Shown here: positions 1-4,876 of the stretch, in pieces
Layout: every line of letters starts with the position of its first letter
How positions within the stretch are numbered: the stretch's first letter is position 1
NCBI GenBank assembly: GCA_002372775.1
Contig: DFIJ01000117.1
Location: 1-9,187 of the forward strand
DNA length: 9,187 nt
Source of the DNA: Christensenella sp. UBA3700
GTDB taxonomy: Bacteria > Bacillota > Clostridia > Christensenellales > UBA3700
Direction of reading: 5' to 3'
Notes under the pieces: model-generated
The model's input: the letters and a program-made list of their open reading frames with translations, nothing else
Database searches by the model: none
Told to the model about the DNA's origin: nothing
Position numbers and translations under genes: made by a program

Positions 1-2
1 TC

Positions 3-680
3 GTATTTAACAAAATAGACTTGTGCGATTTAAAAGAAACCGAAAAATGGATGAGATATTATAACGAAAAGGGTTTTAAAACTATAGGGCTCGATTTAGA
101 ACACAATTTCAATATGTCTAAGCTTATCAATTTAACTGATGAAGTAATGAAAGAAGTAAATGAATCGAGAAAAGATAGGGGTTTATTGAAGAAAAAAACA
201 CATGTATTAGTTGTTGGAGTACCAAATGCTGGTAAATCTACATTAATTAATAGACTAGTTGGCAAAAAAGCAGTTAACGTAGGTAATAAACCTGGTGTAA
301 CAAAGGAACTAAATTGGATTCGTATTAATGACGATATTGAATTATTAGATAGTCCCGGTATTTTATGGCCAAAACTAGATGAAGAAAATGTTGCTTTGAA
401 TCTTGCAACTTTTACTGCCATTAAAGAAGAAATACTTCCTTTATATGATGTTTGTGAATATGCACTACGAATGCTATTTAAATATTATCCAAATATATTA
501 AGTGAACGTTATAAAGTAGATAAAATAAGTGATGATTTTATTGAAACACTTGAAACAATTGGTAGAAAAAGAGGATGTATTGTTAGAGGAAATGAAGTAG
601 ATTATGACAAAGTAATAACACTTATTATGTCAGATATAAAGCAAGGAGTAATAAATGGTGTTACATTCGATAGATTATAA
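3..680 (+). CDS. rbgA: Ribosome biogenesis GTPase RbgA (YlqF), 5'-truncated by window edge
   Basis: A circularly permuted GTPase that, in Bacillus, acts in late 50S subunit assembly. The reading frame is open to the window edge, and the coding sequence already reads VFNKID from base 3. That contains the G4 motif NKxD, which precedes G1 in permuted GTPases, so the TTG at 21 is not a true start and roughly 55 N-terminal residues are missing. Downstream lie the P-loop GVPNAGKST (from base 216), PGVTKELNW (switch region) and the G3 motif DSPG (348-359) followed by ILWPK, an RbgA hallmark. The C-terminal helical domain carries an IGRKRGC segment and a YDK segment as in B. subtilis RbgA. The gene ends with TAA at 678-680, inside the start of mrnC (26-nt overlap). 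Next-door mrnC and rlmB also act on the large subunit, which fits the assignment. The family call is firm; only the N-terminus is unseen. Confidence 0.95.
   Translation, partial: VFNKIDLCDLKETEKWMRYYNEKGFKTIGLDLEHNFNMSKLINLTDEVMKEVNESRKDRGLLKKKTHVLVVGVPNAGKSTLINRLVGKKAVNVGNKPGVTKELNWIRINDDIELLDSPGILWPKLDEENVALNLATFTAIKEEILPLYDVCEYALRMLFKYYPNILSERYKVDKISDDFIETLETIGRKRGCIVRGNEVDYDKVITLIMSDIKQGVINGVTFDRL
643..648 (+). promoter_or_regulatory. Ribosome binding site of mrnC (AAGGAG)
   Basis: AAGGAG lies 6 nt before ATG 655. It sits inside the rbgA coding region and supports the mrnC start that overlaps the rbgA end by 26 nt, rather than a later internal start. Confidence 0.8.
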
Positions 681-1035
681 TTCACTTACACTTGCTTATT
701 TAGGTGATTCTATATATGAAGTGTATATAAGAAAACATTTAATAAAAAAAGGTATTGTTAAAGTAAATAATCTTCAACATGAAGCAATTAATTATGTAAG
801 TGCTAATTCGCAAAGAAAAATATTAGAAAATTTAATCAATGATAATTATTTAACTGAAGAAGAACTAATAGTTATGAATAGAGCACGAAATCATAAAGGA
901 ACAAGACATCCGAAAAATACAGATATCATAACATATAAGTATGCAACTGCTTTAGAAGCTATATTTGGATACTTATATCTAGAAAATAATATTAAAAGAA
1001 TAGAAGAATTAATAAAATATATAGTAAAGGAATAA
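655..1035 (+). CDS. mrnC: Mini-ribonuclease 3 (Mini-III)
   Basis: An RNase III-type endoribonuclease without a double-stranded-RNA-binding domain. In B. subtilis it matures the 23S rRNA ends on 50S particles. The 126-aa product is a little shorter than the roughly 140-aa Bacillus enzyme. It shows the catalytic helix LAYLGDSIYEVYIR (residues 13-26, with the acidic pair D18/E22), the RGR-like RNH segment near 77-80, and the family signature PKNTD (86-90) followed by TYKYATALEAIFGYLYL (93-109), which contains the second acidic site E101. The start at 655 has a good AAGGAG site. The gene overlaps rbgA by 26 nt and ends 3 nt before rlmB, so the three are almost certainly co-transcribed and translationally linked. 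The order mrnC-rlmB is conserved in Firmicutes. Confidence 0.95.
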   Translation: MVLHSIDYNSLTLAYLGDSIYEVYIRKHLIKKGIVKVNNLQHEAINYVSANSQRKILENLINDNYLTEEELIVMNRARNHKGTRHPKNTDIITYKYATALEAIFGYLYLENNIKRIEELIKYIVKE

Positions 1036-1038
1036 AAT

Positions 1039-1734
1039 ATGTTAGTATATGGACGAAATGTAGCAAAAGAATTGCTTGAAAGTGAAAAAAGTATCAAAAA
1101 TATATATTTGCAAGAAAAATTTAATGAAAAAGATATAATTTCACTTATAAATTCTAGAAATTTAAAATATAAAACATTAACAAAAATTGATATGCAAAAA
1201 ATGACAGCAGGAAATCATCAAGGTATAATATTGGAAATAGATGATTTCAAATATAAAGAATTGGAAATAATATATAATCTTGATTCTGCATTAGTTGTTG
1301 TTTTAGATCATTTAGAAGATCCTCATAATTTTGGTGCTATTATTAGAACCTGTGAAGCAGCTGGAGTAGATGCTATTATTATTCCAGAAGATCGCAGTGT
1401 TAGTGTCAATTCAACAGTATTTCATACAAGTGCTGGAACAACAGAAAAAGTTAATATAATTAAGGTTACTAATATTGCTCAAGCTTTAAGAGAACTTAAA
1501 AAGTATAATTATTGGGTAGTTGCAACCGACATGAATGGCACAGATTACAGAGAAATTGACTATAAAGGTAAAACAGCTATTGTAATCGGTAATGAAGGAA
1601 AAGGAATATCAGACATTGTAAGGAAGAATTCTGATTTTATTGCATCAATTCCAATGGTAGGTACAGTTAATAGTTTAAATGCAAGTGTAGCTGCAGGAAT
1701 AATAATATTTGAAGCATTAAATGTAAGAGGATGA
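1039..1734 (+). CDS. rlmB: 23S rRNA (guanosine-2'-O-)-methyltransferase RlmB, TrmH/SpoU family
   Basis: A SAM-dependent SPOUT methyltransferase, expected to 2'-O-methylate a guanosine in domain V of 23S rRNA (G2251 in E. coli numbering). The 231-aa protein has the N-terminal substrate-binding domain (about 1-75, starting VYGRNVAKELL), then the knotted catalytic domain. Motif 1 is NFGAIIRT (97-104) with the catalytic Arg. Motif 2 is IGNEGKGIS (183-191). Motif 3 is IPMVGTVNSLNASVAAGI (204-221), the SAM-binding knot. AAGGA (1027-1031) lies 7 nt before the ATG, inside the mrnC 3' end. The gene closes with two adjacent in-frame TGA codons, 1732-1737. In B. subtilis the orthologue is yacO, followed by rae1 (yacP) and sigH; here rae1 is absent. 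Distinguishing RlmB from a close TrmH paralogue rests on gene order and is quite secure. Confidence 0.93.
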   Translation: MLVYGRNVAKELLESEKSIKNIYLQEKFNEKDIISLINSRNLKYKTLTKIDMQKMTAGNHQGIILEIDDFKYKELEIIYNLDSALVVVLDHLEDPHNFGAIIRTCEAAGVDAIIIPEDRSVSVNSTVFHTSAGTTEKVNIIKVTNIAQALRELKKYNYWVVATDMNGTDYREIDYKGKTAIVIGNEGKGISDIVRKNSDFIASIPMVGTVNSLNASVAAGIIIFEALNVRG

Positions 1735-1740
1735 TGAAAT

Positions 1741-2361
1741 ATGAAGTATCATGACTATAATGATCATGAATTATTACAATATATCAGTGAAAACAATGAA
1801 GAAGCATCTAATATTATGTTCGATAAATATAATCCATTAATAGTTAATATTGCTACTAAATTATTTAAACATTGTAATGGACTTGGATTAGAAATAAGTG
1901 ATTTAATTCAAGAAGGCAGATTAGGTCTAAATACTGCAATAATGAGCTTTAATGAAGAAAAAGATAGTACATTTTATACATTTGCAAGAAAATGTATAGA
2001 AAGTAAGATGATTTCATTAATTGTATCAGCTAAAAGACAAAAACATCGTTTATTGAATGAATCTTTGTCGTTAAATGAAAAATATGATGATAATGTATTT
2101 GAATTAGAAGATTATCTTGGTGATAATAGTTATAATCCTGAATATATGTTTATGGAACATGAAGAAGAAGAAGATTTAATTAAGAATTTTAGTAAAAAGC
2201 TTACAAATTTTGAAGAAGAAGTATTTTTACTAAAAATTAGTGGTCTAGACTATAAAGAGATATCTAATATATTAGATAAGGATATGAAGGCTGTAGATAA
2301 CGCCTTACAACGCATTAAAATAAAACTAAAACGCTATTTAAATTGCCGATTTGACAAATAA
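1741..2361 (+). CDS. sigH: RNA polymerase sigma factor, SigH-like (sigma-70 family)
   Basis: An alternative sigma factor. In Bacillus, SigH drives transition-state, competence and early sporulation genes; what it controls here is unknown. The 206-aa length is close to Bacillus SigH (218). Region 2 covers about 25-100, with the core-binding DLIQEGRLGL (54-63) and the -10 recognition segment FYTFARKCIESKMISLIVSA (78-97). An acidic linker (115-147, runs of Glu) leads to region 4, a helix-turn-helix from about 155 to 200, including LDYKEISNIL and VDNALQRIKIKLKRYL, which closely matches the SigH C-terminus. AAGAGG at 1725-1730 precedes the ATG by 10 nt. The position right after rlmB is the Bacillus locus minus rae1. 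No convincing terminator follows; the -35 box of the next unit's first promoter lies in the last codons. A sporulation role should not be assumed. Confidence 0.88.
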   Translation: MKYHDYNDHELLQYISENNEEASNIMFDKYNPLIVNIATKLFKHCNGLGLEISDLIQEGRLGLNTAIMSFNEEKDSTFYTFARKCIESKMISLIVSAKRQKHRLLNESLSLNEKYDDNVFELEDYLGDNSYNPEYMFMEHEEEEDLIKNFSKKLTNFEEEVFLLKISGLDYKEISNILDKDMKAVDNALQRIKIKLKRYLNCRFDK

Positions 2362-2378
2362 TTTTTTTTGATTATAAT
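2351..2378 (+). promoter_or_regulatory. Upstream sigma-A promoter P1 of the surface-protein unit
   Basis: TTGACA at 2351-2356 and TATAAT at 2373-2378, separated by 16 nt: both hexamers match consensus exactly. The -35 box overlaps the last sigH codons. Expected transcription start is near 2385, giving a leader of about 100 nt that runs through the second promoter. Confidence 0.75.
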
Positions 2379-2430
2379 ATATGGCAGATTTTGAGAGAAA
2401 AACCAGTATTTTCCAAGAATTTGCTTCAAT

Positions 2431-2458
2431 TTGACAAAATTTTGGAAGATGCTATAAT
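2431..2458 (+). promoter_or_regulatory. Proximal sigma-A promoter P2 of the surface-protein unit
   Basis: TTGACA at 2431-2436 and TATAAT at 2453-2458 with a 16-nt spacer: again two perfect hexamers, exactly 80 bp downstream of P1. Expected start is near 2465, leaving a leader of about 20 nt that still includes the G-run ribosome binding site. An ATG directly after the -10 box (2459) would be a false gene start because it lies upstream of the predicted transcript start. Confidence 0.85.
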
Positions 2459-2470
2459 ATGTCTCAATCA

Positions 2471-2477
2471 AGGGGGG
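2471..2477 (+). promoter_or_regulatory. G-run ribosome binding site (AGGGGGG)
   Basis: AAGGGGGG ends 8 nt before ATG 2486 and is the only Shine-Dalgarno-like site here, so it fixes the start at 2486 rather than 2459. A central G replaces the usual A of AAGGAGG, so pairing to CCUCC would use a G-U wobble. It includes a homopolymer of six G. Confidence 0.75.
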
Positions 2478-2485
2478 AAAGAATT

Positions 2486-4138
2486 ATGGAAATTCAAGAA
2501 AGAAACGGTTTTAGTATCGTAGGGTTTATAGCACAAGTACTTGTATTATTATTATTTGTATTTGTCCTTATGTGGTTATTTCCAACTAAAAGCTATTTAG
2601 AAAACAATGGTGCTGCAGGTGCCGGAACTGGTAGTAATTCAGCATTATCTGAATTATTATTCAATCAAAATCTTTTAAGTATGAAAGATGCTGCTAGAGA
2701 GTATTACACAGTTAAGAGAATGCCATCTACTAATGGTACTTCAAAAAGCTTAACATTAGATGAAATGATCAAAAATTCAATGGTTGTTGAATTAGTTGAT
2801 GCAAGCGGTAACAAATGTGATCGTGAAGCCTCATATGTTAAGGTTACTAAAGTAGATAATGAATATGAAATGGAAATTTCATTAACATGTGGTAAAGTAA
2901 CAAAAACAATTAAAACAGTTGTTGGATGTTACAATTACTGTGAATCTGGTTTATGTGAAAAACAAAAACAAGAAGTAACATATTACCAATATTCAAAAAC
3001 AATCGAAGGTACTTCAAAATGGTCAAATTGGTCACAATGGAGTAAAACAGAAGTTACAGAAACTTCAAAAAGAGAAGTAGAAAAGAAAGTAGTAAATGAA
3101 AAAGTTGGTACAACAACAACTATTAAAGATGCTACTGCAACTACTACTTATAGTTGTCCAACTGGTTATGTATTATCAGCAGATAAGAAAACTTGTTCAA
3201 AAGTTACATCTACAACTGAAATTATAGATGCTACTGCAAAAACAACTTATAGTTGTCCATCAGGTTATTCATTATCAGCAGATAAGAAAACTTGTTCAAA
3301 AACAACTTCAACAACTGATACAGTAGCTTCAATAGCTACAACAACTTATAGTTGTCCATCAGGTTATACAAAATCATCAGATCAAAAATCATGTTCAAAA
3401 ACTACATATAAATATGCTGATTTAGTTCCAGTATATGCTTGTAGCAAGGGAACATTAAGTGGAACAAATTGTATTATTACTAATACAGTTGCTGCAATTC
3501 CACATGTAAAAGTATCATTCAGTTGTGCAAGCGGTCCTTGTCAAACTGTAAGTACAATTGACTATTATTATTGTAGTGATAGCTCATATAGAGTATCAGG
3601 AAAGAATTGTGTTAAAACTACTACAGTAGCTGCATCAATTTCTTACTACAAATGTCCAACTGGATATAATAAAACAAGTGATGGTAGTAGATGTCAAAAA
3701 GCTTCAACAAGCACAATAGCTTCAACTGCTAACACAACATACAGTTGTAAATCAGGTTATACATTATCAGCAGATAAGAAAACTTGTTCAAAAACAACAA
3801 CTACAACTGATGTAAAAAATTCAACTGCAACAACAACTTATAGTTGTCCAACTGGTTACACAAAAGATGATAAAAAATGTTATAAAACTACTTCAGGAAC
3901 TAGTACAATAGCTTCTTCAAGTGCAACAAGATATTCATGTGCAACTGGTAAATTAAACAGTCAAAACAAATGTGAAATAACTACAGATGTTTACAAAGAT
4001 GTAACATACTATAGATATAGAACATTAACAACAACAGAAAGCAAAACAGTTTATAAATGGAGTACTTCTAGTAACGATCAAAAATTGATCAAAGCTGGTT
4101 ATAAATATACTGGTGTTACTAAAACTACTACTAAATAA
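2486..4138 (+). CDS. Membrane-anchored Cys/Thr-rich repeat surface protein, unknown function
   Basis: I do not recognise a named family. The 550-aa product, counted from ATG 2486, begins with a short head and one hydrophobic segment (about 9-32). It has no signal-peptidase site that I can see and no LPXTG sorting signal, so it looks N-terminally anchored with the rest outside. Residues 55-145 resemble the small domain that follows the stem helix in Gram-positive pilin-like proteins (AAREYYTVKRMP, then GNKCD, YVKVTK and LTCGK). A block at 164-205 contains WSNWSQWS. Residues 221-500 hold about nine two-Cys modules of the form YSCPxGYxLSADKKTCSK on a 33-residue period, with Ser/Thr linkers. A closing block (506-544) echoes the opening one (VTYYxY, KWS). 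There are 25 cysteines in all, suggesting disulfides outside the cell. First gene of a three-gene unit with its own tandem promoters. A role in adhesion or surface structure is a guess. Confidence 0.85.
   Translation: MEIQERNGFSIVGFIAQVLVLLLFVFVLMWLFPTKSYLENNGAAGAGTGSNSALSELLFNQNLLSMKDAAREYYTVKRMPSTNGTSKSLTLDEMIKNSMVVELVDASGNKCDREASYVKVTKVDNEYEMEISLTCGKVTKTIKTVVGCYNYCESGLCEKQKQEVTYYQYSKTIEGTSKWSNWSQWSKTEVTETSKREVEKKVVNEKVGTTTTIKDATATTTYSCPTGYVLSADKKTCSKVTSTTEIIDATAKTTYSCPSGYSLSADKKTCSKTTSTTDTVASIATTTYSCPSGYTKSSDQKSCSKTTYKYADLVPVYACSKGTLSGTNCIITNTVAAIPHVKVSFSCASGPCQTVSTIDYYYCSDSSYRVSGKNCVKTTTVAASISYYKCPTGYNKTSDGSRCQKASTSTIASTANTTYSCKSGYTLSADKKTCSKTTTTTDVKNSTATTTYSCPTGYTKDDKKCYKTTSGTSTIASSSATRYSCATGKLNSQNKCEITTDVYKDVTYYRYRTLTTTESKTVYKWSTSSNDQKLIKAGYKYTGVTKTTTK
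3146..3985 (+). repeat. Array of about nine two-cysteine modules, 99-bp period in its best-preserved parts
   Basis: Units begin at the Tyr codon before each Ser-Cys: 3149, 3248 and 3347 are exactly 99 bp apart, and 3740 and 3839 are again 99 bp apart. Between them lie more diverged modules (near 3437, 3520 and 3647), one with extra cysteines. A 31-nt stretch is identical at 3172-3202, 3271-3301 and 3763-3793, so the repetition holds at DNA level as well as protein level. This points to fairly recent duplication or gene conversion. Confidence 0.85.
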
Positions 4139-4141
4139 TTG

Positions 4142-4148
4142 AGAGGGG
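4142..4148 (+). promoter_or_regulatory. G-run ribosome binding site (AGAGGGG)
   Basis: Lies 9 nt before ATG 4158 in the 19-nt gap after the repeat-protein gene. Same G-rich form as the other two genes of the unit. Confidence 0.65.
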
Positions 4149-4157
4149 TAGAAGAAT

Positions 4158-4856
4158 ATGAGTAAATTAACAACATACGAAGGTTTAGGAAAAAGAGTAG
4201 GCGCATTAGTATTAGCAATGTTCTTTCATTTCAATGCAGGAGCTGCTTTAGCTGATACAGATGCTGCTAATGCTGTATTAGATCAACAAGAAATAATTTA
4301 TAGTGCTGAAGATAGCAAAGCTACTAACTTAGTAGTTAACTCAAAAGATGTTTTAACAGAAATGGCTACTTCTGGTCAATTACCAGTTCAATATAGAAAT
4401 ATGGTAGTTACTCCAGAATTAACATTAACATCTGTAAATCAAATGCGTGAAAATATTTTAAACGCTAACTTCCAAAATTTATTTACAGATCCAGAAAATT
4501 TTGAATATTTATCAATGGGTTGTCTATACATGGATAACGCTGATGAAAAAGCAATCTTTGAAGAATTAAAAGCTATGATTCAAGAATTCGCTTTAAGTCC
4601 AACAGAAGCTGGACTTCAAAATATCATGGATTATATTAGAAAATATTCACCATTACTTAGTGTAGGTGGAAAACAATGTGTAGGAACTGATTTATTCTTC
4701 TTAACAGCATGTGCACAAGTATTTGGTTTAACAGAAAATGAATTAGGTATGCCTTTAACTCAATTAAATGACATGGCTGCTTCATACGGTGAAAATGCTG
4801 ATATAATTGCATATATTAATGCAATTAGAAATGGCAATTCAACAGGCTGTAGATAA
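4158..4856 (+). CDS. Secreted protein with Sec signal peptide, unknown function
   Basis: The 232-aa product is not recognisable as a known family. The N-terminus is a Sec-type signal: basic GKR (11-13), hydrophobic VGALVLAMFF (14-23), and an AGAALA-DT stretch that fits signal peptidase I cleavage after A32. The mature part of about 200 aa looks mainly helical and acidic (for example KAIFEELKAMIQEF, 131-144). It has four cysteines (122, 174, 185, 231), an even number compatible with two disulfides. There is no lipobox, transmembrane segment or wall-sorting motif, so it is probably released or held by a partner. The likely partners are the anchored products of the genes on either side, 19 nt upstream and 20 nt downstream. 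The segment around 180-206 (FFLTACAQVFG, then TQLNDMA) is faintly like part of the next protein's outer domain, too weakly to claim homology. Alanine-rich compared with the neighbouring housekeeping proteins. Confidence 0.85.
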   Translation: MSKLTTYEGLGKRVGALVLAMFFHFNAGAALADTDAANAVLDQQEIIYSAEDSKATNLVVNSKDVLTEMATSGQLPVQYRNMVVTPELTLTSVNQMRENILNANFQNLFTDPENFEYLSMGCLYMDNADEKAIFEELKAMIQEFALSPTEAGLQNIMDYIRKYSPLLSVGGKQCVGTDLFFLTACAQVFGLTENELGMPLTQLNDMAASYGENADIIAYINAIRNGNSTGCR

Positions 4857-4860
4857 TTAT

Positions 4861-4867
4861 AAAGGGG
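4861..4867 (+). promoter_or_regulatory. G-run ribosome binding site (AAAGGGG)
   Basis: Lies 9 nt before ATG 4877, in the 20-nt gap after the secreted-protein gene. Third G-run site of the unit. Confidence 0.65.
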
Positions 4868-4876
4868 TTTTGAAAA

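Noticed and set aside
21..23. TTG 21 as the true start of the RbgA gene
   Set aside because: The frame is open upstream and encodes the conserved NKID G4 motif at 9-20, so the gene is cut by the window edge.
59..421. Minus-strand frames opposite rbgA, mrnC, truB and the membrane protein (for example 59-421, 891-1097, 5020-5340, 6614-6931)
   Set aside because: All are shadows of well-supported conserved or operonic genes on the + strand.
2347..2369. Terminator after sigH (ATTT-GAC-AAAT followed by eight T)
   Set aside because: The stem is only four A-T pairs with a 3-nt loop, too weak for an intrinsic terminator. The bases are better explained as the P1 -35 box and spacer.
2393..2420. SigH-type promoter (AGGAWWW / RnnGAAT) before the surface unit
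   Set aside because: The GAAT at 2417-2420 has no proper upstream R, and the candidate -35 (AGAGAAA) has two mismatches in its core. Two perfect sigma-A promoters explain the region.
2459..2485. Longer start (ATG 2459) for the Cys-repeat protein
   Set aside because: This ATG abuts the perfect -10 box and lies upstream of the predicted transcript start. The ribosome binding site AAGGGGGG sits inside the extension and points to ATG 2486.
3146..3985. CRISPR-like array
   Set aside because: The 99-bp repetition is in-frame protein-coding duplication with conserved Cys codons; there are no short identical repeats separated by unique spacers.
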